In this document: piece after piece, positions 25,413-35,838 of the stretch | How the letters are laid out: every line of letters starts with the position of its first letter | Numbering within the stretch: the first letter of the stretch is position 1 | Source: Streptomyces sp. NBC_01241 | GTDB taxonomy: Bacteria; Actinomycetota; Actinomycetes; Streptomycetales; Streptomycetaceae | Length of the DNA: 64,000 nucleotides | NCBI RefSeq assembly: GCF_041435435.1 | Contig: NZ_CP108494.1 | Location: 6,978,501 to 7,042,500, forward strand | Direction of reading: 5' to 3' | Translations under genes and position numbers: made by a program | Notes under the pieces: generated by a model | Databases searched by the model: none | What the model was told of the DNA's origin: nothing | The model's input: only the letters and a program-made list of their open reading frames with translations

Positions 25413-26489
25413 TCAGCCGAACTGCTGCTCCAGATCCTTCAGCTTCCGCTCCAGCGAGTCGAGCCGGGGCAGTGCCTGGGTGTCGTCCTCGGCGGTGAGG
25501 TCGACGGTGACCGGATCGAGCGCGTTCCGCTCCGGGGTGCCGGTGTGCGGACCTGTCACGGCTTGCAGGGACGGCCGGGGCCGCAAGGGCAGCTGTCCCT
25601 GCTCGGATCCGGCGGACTCTACGACGGACTGCGCGGAGGCCGTCGTCGGGGCGATCGCCTGGATGTCCACCTGGGTGCCATTCCGGCCGACCCGGCGCCA
25701 GGCGCGGTTCTGCCGGTTCAGCGCCTTGATGTGGGCTCGGTCCAGCTTCTCCTGGTCCTTCCTGCGGAGACGGTTCTGCTCCTTCTCCCGCCGGTCCTCA
25801 CGTACGTCCTCGACCGCTTCGTCCAGGGTGCGTACGCCCTCCAGCAGCATCAGCGACCAGGCGCCGAAGGTCTCCCGGGGGGCGCGCAGCCACCGTACGA
25901 TCCGGATCTGCGGCAGCGGACGGGGTACCAGGCCCTGCTCGCGCAGCGCGGCCCGGCGGGTCTGCTTCAGTGCCCGGTCGAAGAGCACCGCCGCGGAGAG
26001 CGACATCCCCGCGAAGAACTGCGGGGCGCCCGCGTGGTCCATGCCGCGCGGCGCGTGCACCCAGTTGAACCAGGCCGCGGCGCCGGCGAACATCCATACG
26101 AGCAGCCGTGAGCCCAGCGCCGCGTCACCGTGGCTGGCCTCGCGCACCGCGAGTACGGAACAGAACATCGCGGCCCCGTCGAGGCCGAACGGAACGAGAT
26201 ATTCCCAGCCCCCGGTGAGGCCGAGATTCTGCTCGCCGAAGCCGACGAGTCCGTGGAAGGAGAGCGCGGCGGCGACCGCCGCACAGCAGAAGAGCAGGAT
26301 GTACGAGGCGGTGGCGTACAGCGCCTCCTTGCGTCTACGACGCTCCTCGCTGCGTTCCCAGCTGTCTTCGGCAGCGGATTTGTCAGCGGCGCGCTTGCCG
26401 CGTGCGACCACCGCGACCGCCGCCAGGACCCCCACGAGCAACACGGCGCCCGGAAGCAGCCAATTCAGCGATATGTCGGTCAGACTCAT
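25413..26489 (-). CDS. DUF2637 membrane protein (SpdB-like)
   Basis: A 358-aa protein with five predicted membrane segments in the first 190 residues (one near 8-30, then ALYATASYILLFCCAAVAAA, YLVPFGLDGAAMFCSVLAV, RLLVWMFAGAAAWFNWV and FFAGMSLSAAVLF), followed by a long basic cytoplasmic region (EDVREDRREKEQNRLRRKDQ) and a C-terminal coiled coil (LDSLERKLKDLEQQF). This matches the DUF2637 family, related to plasmid spread proteins (SpdB) but common on Streptomyces chromosomes. No other conjugation gene is present, so it is probably chromosomal, function unknown. Confidence 0.8.
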   Translation of the reverse strand: MSLTDISLNWLLPGAVLLVGVLAAVAVVARGKRAADKSAAEDSWERSEERRRRKEALYATASYILLFCCAAVAAALSFHGLVGFGEQNLGLTGGWEYLVPFGLDGAAMFCSVLAVREASHGDAALGSRLLVWMFAGAAAWFNWVHAPRGMDHAGAPQFFAGMSLSAAVLFDRALKQTRRAALREQGLVPRPLPQIRIVRWLRAPRETFGAWSLMLLEGVRTLDEAVEDVREDRREKEQNRLRRKDQEKLDRAHIKALNRQNRAWRRVGRNGTQVDIQAIAPTTASAQSVVESAGSEQGQLPLRPRPSLQAVTGPHTGTPERNALDPVTVDLTAEDDTQALPRLDSLERKLKDLEQQFG

Positions 26490-26680
26490 GCGCGGTCCCT
26501 TGCGTCGCGTAGGGCATTTCGGGCGCCATGATTGCCGAAACCCCGTCACTCTCTGGGGGTTTCGGGGCAAGAGAACGCCATTGGGTTGGCAGGGCATACG
26601 GATAGCCGGGATCTGATCGAATACCCGTACGCGGCCGATGATGTGCGTTCGAATAGTACTACCCGTGCAGGTGGTGTGAA

Positions 26681-27529
26681 TCAATGAGTGGGCGTCAGTT
26701 TCCGTACGCGGTCCGCGTCACAGGTGCGGGGGCACGTGACACAGGTGTCCTCGGGGCGCAGCGTGTAGAAGAGGCAGCAGCTCGTCCGATCGCGGGTGGG
26801 CAACGACCCGCCGTCCGGCCCGGCCAGTTCGCGGAAGCCCGCCGAGCCGACGAACGGCTTCGTGGTGCCGGGCAGGAGTGCCTCCAGCTCGGCCATCGCC
26901 CGTCGCTCCTCGCCGAGGAGATGGGCGATGTACCAGAGGCCCTCGACGATTTCGTCCGTCGCCATGCCCCACAGCGCCCGTCGGCCGCGCCGCATCCGTG
27001 GCCCGAAGCCGTCCAGCACCGGGCCGATGTGGTCGGCCACCGCGGCGAGCACCTCGGTCCGCAGCGCAGCCTCGTCGAGGACCACCCGGGCGCCCGGCAG
27101 GCCGGCCGCGGGATCGTCCGGAAGACAGGCGAACTCCCGTACGCGGACGGTCAGATGGCCCAGCGCGCGCTGGAACGCCACATCGCCGACGGGAATCCGG
27201 GGCACCCGCCGGTGCAGGAACCACGGCACCGTCACCAGCAGGCAGGCGGGCCAGGCGTACCGGTGCAGCCCGAAGCCGGCGACCACATCGGGGCGGGCCT
27301 GCTGTCCGTAGTCCCGCACCACCTGCGCGTGGTCCCAGGCCAGGAAGGCGTCGAGTGCGGCACCACCGGCCGCGAGCTCCTCCGCGCCCACCCAGCCGGC
27401 GCCGCGGGGCGCGGCGTCATCATCCGTCAGCACCTCTGCGCGCAGGCCGGGGAAGACCTCGGCCAGACGCGTGTACGCGCCCGTCACGGCGGACGCGGTG
27501 GTGCCGGGGAGCAGGGCGGGGAGTGTCAT
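26681..27529 (-). CDS. FhuF-type siderophore ferric reductase, 2Fe-2S
   Basis: A 282-aa protein whose C-terminus carries CC-x10-C-x2-C (SCCLFYTLRPEDTCVTCPRT), exactly the FhuF 2Fe-2S ligand pattern. Such proteins reduce ferric iron from hydroxamate siderophores in the cytoplasm. The preceding region (WDHAQVVRDYGQQARPDVV and onwards) fits the FhuF body. An iron box lies 27-45 bp upstream of the start, so expression should rise under iron limitation through DmdR1. No siderophore transporter gene lies in the window. Confidence 0.88.
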   Translation of the reverse strand: MTLPALLPGTTASAVTGAYTRLAEVFPGLRAEVLTDDDAAPRGAGWVGAEELAAGGAALDAFLAWDHAQVVRDYGQQARPDVVAGFGLHRYAWPACLLVTVPWFLHRRVPRIPVGDVAFQRALGHLTVRVREFACLPDDPAAGLPGARVVLDEAALRTEVLAAVADHIGPVLDGFGPRMRRGRRALWGMATDEIVEGLWYIAHLLGEERRAMAELEALLPGTTKPFVGSAGFRELAGPDGGSLPTRDRTSCCLFYTLRPEDTCVTCPRTCDADRVRKLTPTH

Positions 27530-27555
27530 GCAGGACCACCGAATCGCGATCGTTT

Positions 27556-27574
27556 GCAGGTAAGCCTTACCTTA
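27556..27574 (-). promoter_or_regulatory. Iron box (DmdR1-type operator)
   Basis: On the minus strand the 19-mer TAAGGTAAGGCTTACCTGC matches the actinobacterial iron-box consensus TTAGGTTAGGCTCACCTAA at 14 of 19 positions. It lies 27-45 bp upstream of the FhuF-type gene, overlapping its expected promoter. Confidence 0.82.
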
Positions 27575-27675
27575 TCCGAACGGATCGATGTTTGAACTGC
27601 GGTCTGCTCCGCCTATCGTGCACAGGGGGGCATGGCACACGCGAGCCGCGCCCGCGGCAGGCCGAGGAGGTCCGA

Positions 27676-28497
27676 GTGGAGCAGGGCAGCGCGCGAGAGC
27701 AGGCGCGACCGACGTACGCGTCCGTCGCGTCCGCGACCGCCCCGGCAGCCGTACGCGTACCCGAACAGCCACGCGGCGAGCAGGCGTGTGGTGCGGAGAC
27801 ACGCAGGGAACAGGGAGGCACGGACCAGGCGCGTGGCGAGCACACCCACAGCGAGCCGCCCGCCCCGCGCGTGGCGGTGCAGCGGCACTCCGTGCGCGGC
27901 CAGATCCTCGACGCCCTGCGCGCCGCCCTGGTCGACGGTCAGCTGGTCCCGGGGCAGGTCTACTCCGCACCGGCCCTCGGCGCCCGCTTCGGGGTTTCTG
28001 CGACCCCGGTGCGCGAGGCGATGCAGCAGCTTGCCATCGAGGGCGCCGTCGAAGTCGTACCGAACCGCGGATTCCGGGTGTCCCAGCGCGGCCCGCACGA
28101 GCTGGCCGAGCTGGCCGAGGTACGGGCGCTGATCGAGGTCCCCGTCATGCTGCGACTGGCCCGCACCGTACCGCCGGCCCGCTGGTGCGCCCTGCGCCCG
28201 CTGGCCGACGCCACGGTGACGGCCGCCGCCGTGGGCGACCGGGCGAGCTACGCCGAGTCCGACCGGGCCTTCCACGGCGCGGTCCTCGCGCTCTGCGGCA
28301 ACGAGCAGCTGGTGATGGTCGCCGACGACCTGCACCGCCGATCCCAGTGGCCCCTGGGGAACAACCCCGTCTCCCGCCGCGCCGACCTGCTCGCCGACGC
28401 CGTCGAGCACACCGCCCTGCTCGACGCGCTCATCGCCCAGGATCTGACCGTCGTGCAGTCGCTCGTACGGGAACACTTCACCGGCGCCGAGAGCTGA
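27676..28497 (+). CDS. GntR-family regulator, FCD type
   Basis: A 273-aa regulator. A low-complexity charged N-terminal extension of about 75 residues precedes a GntR winged helix (about 80-145: RGQILDALRAALVDGQLVPG to TPVREAMQQLAIEGAVEVVP) and an all-helical FCD ligand domain (about 150-270, with YAESDRAFHGAVL). GTG at 27676 has GAGGAGG five bases upstream. FCD regulators usually sense organic acids in carbon metabolism; no target operon is adjacent. It is divergent from the iron-regulated reductase but an iron role is not implied. Confidence 0.85.
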   Translation: MEQGSAREQARPTYASVASATAPAAVRVPEQPRGEQACGAETRREQGGTDQARGEHTHSEPPAPRVAVQRHSVRGQILDALRAALVDGQLVPGQVYSAPALGARFGVSATPVREAMQQLAIEGAVEVVPNRGFRVSQRGPHELAELAEVRALIEVPVMLRLARTVPPARWCALRPLADATVTAAAVGDRASYAESDRAFHGAVLALCGNEQLVMVADDLHRRSQWPLGNNPVSRRADLLADAVEHTALLDALIAQDLTVVQSLVREHFTGAES

Positions 28498-28537
28498 CTG
28501 GACGCCGGCCCCCGGGGCTCAGCATCTGTCCGGCAGA

Positions 28538-29356
28538 TCAGGGCCGTAAAGAACCCTCCTGGTTCGCCTCGGCCGTCTCCGGCGGCGGGTCCAGATGCGG
28601 GGCCAGCCAGGTCGGTACGCCCCCGAGCAGCCGGAAGAGCCGGCCCGCCTCGGCCCGCAGCCGGGTCGCCGCCTCCGGCTCCGGTTCCGAGTCCGCGAGG
28701 GCGATGAGGGCCGGAGCCGTACCGATCAGATAGCCCAGCTCCTCCCTTATCCGCAGGGACTCGGCGAAGCCGTGCCGGGCCTCCGCGAGCTCGCCCTCGC
28801 GCAGGGCCAACAGGGCGAGATGGCGCCAGGTCGAGGAGAGCAGCAGGGCGTCGCCCTGAGCGGTCGCACCGGCGTGAGCCCTGCGGTACGCGGCGCGCGC
28901 GGCCTGCGGCGAGTCGGCGATGTTCTGCGCGATCAGGCCCCGGCGGAAGTCCAGCAGCGGGCGGCTCGGCGCGGACGGGGCGAGCAGCGCGGCGGCCCGG
29001 CTCAGGGCGACGCTGGCCTCGTCGGCCCGGTCCCGTACCCCGAGGAGCGTCGACGCGTACGCCAGATGACCGCGCTCGCAGGCGGCCGCACCCCGTTCGG
29101 CGTCGTCGTGGGCCAGCGCCTCGGCGGTGCGCAGCGCGTCCTCGGCGTCGGTCCAGCCCTGCCCGGTGTACAGGCACCGTTCGGTCAGCAGGGCCGTCCG
29201 CTGGAGTGCCGCCGCCGGATCGGTGGCGGCGTCGGGTTCGAGCAGCGCGGCGGCGTCCGTCCAGCAGGCGCGTGACCGCAGCCGCCATACCGCTGTCTGG
29301 AGCGGCGGATCGTCATCTGCTGTCGTTCCGGAACCAGACATGGCGGTATGCGCCAC
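28538..29356 (-). CDS. Uncharacterised helical, TPR-like protein
   Basis: A 272-aa alanine- and arginine-rich protein consisting almost wholly of predicted helices in pairs (WTDAEDALRTAEALAHDDAE, AARAAYRRAHAGATAQGDAL and EARHGFAESLRIREELGYL), the pattern of degenerate tetratricopeptide repeats. No enzyme motif, signal peptide or membrane segment is seen. I use the GTG at 29356 because GGGGAGGG precedes it; the ATG five codons downstream (29341) is an alternative. It is convergent with the GntR gene; function unknown. Confidence 0.65.
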   Translation of the reverse strand: MAHTAMSGSGTTADDDPPLQTAVWRLRSRACWTDAAALLEPDAATDPAAALQRTALLTERCLYTGQGWTDAEDALRTAEALAHDDAERGAAACERGHLAYASTLLGVRDRADEASVALSRAAALLAPSAPSRPLLDFRRGLIAQNIADSPQAARAAYRRAHAGATAQGDALLLSSTWRHLALLALREGELAEARHGFAESLRIREELGYLIGTAPALIALADSEPEPEAATRLRAEAGRLFRLLGGVPTWLAPHLDPPPETAEANQEGSLRP

Positions 29357-29470
29357 ATTGCCCTCCCCGAGCGCGCCATCGAGCTGTTGAGTCTGGCCGC
29401 ATCTCAGCACGGATTGGCACGCCGGGCCAAGGGGTCGGGGCAATGTCAGGTGAAAGATTTCACAAACGGC

Positions 29471-29499
29471 GGGACCTGCCGGGAGGCGCGGCAGGTCCC
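29471..29499 (-). terminator. Hairpin after pucR
   Basis: A perfect 10-bp stem (29471-29480 and 29490-29499) with a 9-base loop lies 6 bp beyond the PucR stop codon, followed by a weakly T-containing stretch on the minus strand. Confidence 0.7.
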
Positions 29500-29504
29500 C
29501 GACG

Positions 29505-31277
29505 TCAGCTCATACGCAGGGCGAGGAAGAAATCGAGCTTGTCCTCCAGGCGCGAAAGATCACGCCCCGTCAACTGCTCGATTCGCCCGACCCGGTAGCG
29601 CAGCGTGTTGACGTGCAGATGGAGCCGGGACGCGCAGCGGGTCCAGGAACCGTCGCAGTCCAGGAACGCCTCCAGCGTCGGGATCAGCTCCGCGCGGTGG
29701 CGCCGGTCGTAGTCGCGCAGCGGGTCGAGCAGCCGTGCGGTGAACGCGCGGCGCACGTCGTCCGGGACGAACGGCAGCAGCAGGACGTGCGAGGCCAGCT
29801 CGTGATGGCCGGCCGCGCAGACCCGGCCGGGGCGGGCCGCCGCCACCCGACGGGCGTGCCGGGCCTCCTCCAGGGCGCCGCGCAGGCCTTCGGGCGAATG
29901 CACGGCGGCGCTGACACCCAGTGTCAGCCGGCCGTCGTCGGCGAGGCCCGCGGAGAGCGGTTCGCGGACGGCGGCGAGCAGCACATCGGCGTGGAGCGCG
30001 CAGTCCTCCTCGACGGGCGCCGCGTCGGCGGCGGAGTCGTGGGCCGGTGCGGGCGCGGTGACGGCGGGCAGCGGTACGAGGGCCACCGCCTCGTCGCCCG
30101 TGTGGGCGACCGCGATCCGGTCCGCGGAGTCGGAGCCGGTGACCGCGGGGTCGACCAGGATCTCCTCCAGCAGCGCCTGGGCGACCGGGCCGCCCGCGAC
30201 GGCGGAGCCGGGGCCCACGGCCGGGGTGCCCGCGACGGAGCCGGACGGCCCGCCCGCTTCCGCGGAGCCCTCCGCGTCGCCCCACTCGACCCGCGCCACC
30301 ACCACCTGCCAGTGCGGCGCGGCGCCGAGCCCTGGCAGCAGCACCGGGGCGGCGACCCGCAGCCGGGCGGCGATCTCGGTGGGCGGGGCGCCCGTCTGGA
30401 CCAGCTCCAGGACTTCCTGGGCGAGCCTGCGGCGTACCGCACGGGCGGCGTCGCGCCGGTCCCGTTCGACCGCGATCAGCTGGGTGACGCCCTGGAGCAG
30501 ATCCAGCCGGGCGGGCGGCCAGTCGCTCGCGTCCGCCTCGACCGCGAGCAGCCAGTCGGAGAGCACCGACTCGCGCACGTCCCCGGAACCCGGGAGCGCT
30601 TCCCGCCCGGTGTTGCGGATCGGGAAGAGCGAATACGTGGTACCGCCGACCGTGGTCCGGTGCGGGGCCCGGCGGCCGGTGCGGGTGGCGGCCAGGTGGT
30701 GGCCGGCGAGCGCCGCGCCCACCGGTTCGGCCAGCGGCGCGTCACCGGCGCCCGCGATCAGCCGGCCGGTGGGGGAGAGCACCCAGGCATGCAGGTCGAG
30801 GTCGGAGCCGAGCAGATCGAGCACCACCTCCGGGCCGCCGCCCGCCGGACCCGAGGTCATCAGCCTGCGGTGCCGGTCCACGACCGCGGCCAGATCGCCC
30901 GCCCGCTCGCCGGACACCTGGCGCACCACATGCTCGGTGATCGTTGCGAACGCGACGGTCTCATGGACGGCGAAGAGCGGCAGCCGGTGCTTCGCGCACG
31001 CCTCCACCAGATCGCCGGGAACATTGCCGAGCTCCGCCTCGCCCGCCGCCAGCCCGGCGACCCCGGCGCCCGCCAGGATCCGTACGAACGGCTCCGAGTC
31101 CGTCGCGTTCCGGCGCCAGGCCAGGCCCGACAGGACCAGCTCACCGCCCGACAGATAGCGGCTGGGATCCCGCAGGTCGGTGGTCATCACCCCACGGACG
31201 GTCCTGTCCAGCTCGTTTTCGCCGCCGAGCAGCCGCAGGCCCAGCGCGTCGGTCTCCAGCAGTGCGCGCAGCCGCAT
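29505..31277 (-). CDS. pucR: PucR-family purine catabolism regulator
   Basis: A 590-aa regulator. An N-terminal PucR sensor domain (about 5-125, starting RLRALLETDALGLRLL) precedes a GGDEF-like middle and a C-terminal helix-turn-helix (TRCASRLHLHVNTLRYRVGR). In Bacillus subtilis PucR controls the purine-degradation regulon. Here the gene is divergent from the xanthine dehydrogenase operon across 306 bp, so control of that operon is the natural inference. The middle part has Ala/Gly/Pro-rich inserts. The 306-bp divergent region is comparatively AT-rich near 31320-31470 and holds no other gene. Confidence 0.88.
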   Translation of the reverse strand: MRLRALLETDALGLRLLGGENELDRTVRGVMTTDLRDPSRYLSGGELVLSGLAWRRNATDSEPFVRILAGAGVAGLAAGEAELGNVPGDLVEACAKHRLPLFAVHETVAFATITEHVVRQVSGERAGDLAAVVDRHRRLMTSGPAGGGPEVVLDLLGSDLDLHAWVLSPTGRLIAGAGDAPLAEPVGAALAGHHLAATRTGRRAPHRTTVGGTTYSLFPIRNTGREALPGSGDVRESVLSDWLLAVEADASDWPPARLDLLQGVTQLIAVERDRRDAARAVRRRLAQEVLELVQTGAPPTEIAARLRVAAPVLLPGLGAAPHWQVVVARVEWGDAEGSAEAGGPSGSVAGTPAVGPGSAVAGGPVAQALLEEILVDPAVTGSDSADRIAVAHTGDEAVALVPLPAVTAPAPAHDSAADAAPVEEDCALHADVLLAAVREPLSAGLADDGRLTLGVSAAVHSPEGLRGALEEARHARRVAAARPGRVCAAGHHELASHVLLLPFVPDDVRRAFTARLLDPLRDYDRRHRAELIPTLEAFLDCDGSWTRCASRLHLHVNTLRYRVGRIEQLTGRDLSRLEDKLDFFLALRMS

Positions 31278-31583
31278 CTCGTCGCCGCCGTCTCTTTCGT
31301 TGGTGCGGGTGAAAACTGGTTATTGCGGTGAGGTTACTGATCCCCGCCATTCGTTCGAATCTACAAGACGAGGAGATCGACCAGCCAACTCCTTCATGGT
31401 TTCGGTGACTGCACCAGGTGGGGCACGGCTTGTGTACTTGGCCCCACACCGCGTTAACACCATAGGAACGACCAGTCGAGGGCCGGCCGTTCCCGAGGGC
31501 CTGTCGTCGGTCTGCCGTCTGCCGCACGATGCCTGGCACGCACGCCCTGACGAACGACCCGATTGAGAAGAAGAGAGCCACTC

Positions 31584-32474
31584 ATGGACTTCCTTCGCCC
31601 CGCCAGCTGGGAGGAGGCGCTCGCCGCCAAGGCCGAGCACCCTACGGCTGTGCCCATTGCAGGTGGCACCGATGTGATGGTCGAGATCAACTTCGACCAC
31701 CGGCGGCCCGAGTACCTCCTGGACCTGAACCGCATTGGAGAGCTGTCCGAATGGGAGGTGGGCCAGGAGAGCGTACGGCTCGGCGCCTGTGTCCCGTACA
31801 GCCACATCATGGAGCACCTGCGCGCCGAGCTGCCCGGACTGGCGCTCGCCTCGCACACCGTCGCGTCGCCGCAGATCCGCAACCGCGGTGGTGTCGGCGG
31901 CAACCTGGGCACCGCGTCGCCCGCCGGAGACGCCCACCCGGCGCTGCTCGCCGCGGGCGCCGAGGTCGAGGCCGAGTCCGTACGCGGAACGCGGCTGATC
32001 CCCATCGACGCCTTCTACACCGGCGTCAAGCGCAACGCCCTCGAACCGGACGAGCTGATCCGGGCCGTGCACATCAAGAAGGCGGACGGGCCGCAGCAGT
32101 TCTCCAAGGTCGGCACCCGCAACGCCATGGTCATCGCGGTCTGCGCCTTCGGCCTGGCCCTGCACCCGGAGACCCGCACGGTCCGCACCGGCATCGGCTC
32201 GGCCGCCCCCACGCCCGTCCGGGCGAAGGCGGCGGAGGAATTCCTGAACGCCGCGCTCGAAGAAGGCGGGTTCTGGGACAGCCGCACGATCATCACCCCG
32301 TCCATCGCCTCGCAGTTCGCCGCGCTCGCCGCCGGTGCCTGCAACCCGATCGACGATGTGCGCGGCACCGCGAGTTATCGCAGGCACGCGGTCGGGATCA
32401 TGGCCCGCCGCACCCTCGGCTGGACCTGGGAGTCGTACCGCGGCAACGGCCGCAGCACCGAAGGAGCTGCCTGA
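31584..32474 (+). CDS. Xanthine dehydrogenase, FAD-binding subunit
   Basis: A 296-aa medium subunit of a molybdenum hydroxylase. The FAD-binding core has AGGTDVMVEI near residue 35 and the second loop GVGGNLGTASPAGDAHPALL near residue 112, as in CoxM/PucC-type subunits, and the C-terminal CO dehydrogenase flavoprotein domain follows. It accepts electrons from the iron-sulfur subunit and passes them to NAD+. ATG at 31584 follows an AAGAGAG SD. The next gene begins two bases after its stop, and the three subunits are clearly one operon. Confidence 0.93.
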   Translation: MDFLRPASWEEALAAKAEHPTAVPIAGGTDVMVEINFDHRRPEYLLDLNRIGELSEWEVGQESVRLGACVPYSHIMEHLRAELPGLALASHTVASPQIRNRGGVGGNLGTASPAGDAHPALLAAGAEVEAESVRGTRLIPIDAFYTGVKRNALEPDELIRAVHIKKADGPQQFSKVGTRNAMVIAVCAFGLALHPETRTVRTGIGSAAPTPVRAKAAEEFLNAALEEGGFWDSRTIITPSIASQFAALAAGACNPIDDVRGTASYRRHAVGIMARRTLGWTWESYRGNGRSTEGAA

Positions 32475-32476
32475 TC

Positions 32477-33070
32477 ATGCGCGTCAATTTCACGGTCAAT
32501 GGACGCAGGCACGAGGCGGACGACGTCTGGGAGGGCGAGTCGCTCCTCTACGTGCTGCGTGAACGGATGGGCCTGCCCGGCTCGAAGAACGCCTGCGAGC
32601 AGGGCGAGTGCGGATCGTGCACGGTCCGTCTGGACGGTGTCCTGGTCTGCTCCTGCCTGGTCGCCGCAGGCCAGGTGGAGGGCCGCGAGGTCGTCACCGT
32701 AGAGGGGCTCGCGGACTTCGCCGCCCACCGCTCCCAGGCACACCCGGGCAGTGGCTGCGCCTCCGGCGCCTGCGGCACCGCACTCGACAAGGCACGCCAG
32801 TGGGAAGCCGAGCCGGCCGGCGAGGATGGCCGGGACACCGGTGAACTCTCCCCGATCCAGCAGGCGTTCATCGACGCCGGCGCCGTTCAGTGCGGTTTCT
32901 GCACCCCCGGCCTGCTGGTCGCCGCGGACGAACTGCTCGAACGCAACCCGGAACCGTCCGACGCGGACATCCGTGAGGCGCTCTCCGGCAACCTCTGCCG
33001 CTGCACCGGCTACGAGAAGATCCTCGACGCGGTCCGCCTCGCGGCCGCCCGCGCGGAAGAAACGGTCTGA
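32477..33070 (+). CDS. Xanthine dehydrogenase, 2Fe-2S subunit
   Basis: A 197-aa small subunit carrying two 2Fe-2S clusters. The plant-ferredoxin-type site is CEQGECGSC plus a later Cys (VCSC), and the second site is CGFCTPG with CRCTGY. An insert of about 40 residues with SGCASGACG and an acidic stretch separates the two domains; the two extra cysteines in it are not ligands in the standard family. GGAG-type SD 8-12 bases upstream of ATG 32477. Electrons pass from the molybdenum centre through these clusters to FAD. Confidence 0.93.
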   Translation: MRVNFTVNGRRHEADDVWEGESLLYVLRERMGLPGSKNACEQGECGSCTVRLDGVLVCSCLVAAGQVEGREVVTVEGLADFAAHRSQAHPGSGCASGACGTALDKARQWEAEPAGEDGRDTGELSPIQQAFIDAGAVQCGFCTPGLLVAADELLERNPEPSDADIREALSGNLCRCTGYEKILDAVRLAAARAEETV

Positions 33071-33072
33071 CG

Positions 33073-35457
<2,385 letters not shown>

Positions 35458-35478
35458 GTCTCCGGCTCCTTTCGAACC

Positions 35479-35537
35479 CTCCGGGCGGTGCGTGCCTCCC
35501 AGGAACGTCACACTTCCGTTGCCCGCACCGCCCGGAG
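35479..35537 (+). terminator. Long-loop inverted repeat after xanthine dehydrogenase operon
   Basis: A perfect 14-bp stem (35479-35492 and 35524-35537) with a 31-base loop starts 22 bp after the stop. It may terminate or attenuate transcription before the permease gene. No U tract. Confidence 0.55.
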
Positions 35538-35577
35538 CACTCAAGTGCCGCATCCTTCACGGATGTTGGCGCGACGA

Positions 35578-35692
35578 GTAGTCCCGCAGCAAAGCAGCCC
35601 AGCGGTGACGACGCAGTCCCGCGGCAACGCAGTCCCGCGGTGACGACGCAGTCCCGCGGAAAAGCTGCTCAGCGGTGACGACGCAGTCAGGC
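35578..35692. repeat. Imperfect direct repeats (GCAGTCCCGCGG) upstream of purine permease
   Basis: GCAGTCCCGCGG occurs exactly at 35613, 35629 and 35648, and in degenerate form at 35578. Two 35-bp units ending GCGGTGACGACGC flank the short ones. The array fills most of the 381-bp gap between the dehydrogenase and permease genes, which holds no ORF. It could be a cluster of regulator sites or repetitive debris. Confidence 0.7.
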
Positions 35693-35838
35693 ACTTCCGT
35701 AGTACCAGCACAATCCACTCTGCATGCTCAGTTCGCCTCGGGCCGTCCCCCGGGTCGTGCCGCCAGCGCAGTCATCCCAAATCCCGCTTACCGATTCTCC
35801 ATCGCGGGTGCCCCTGTGAACCTTGGGAGTCAGGCATC

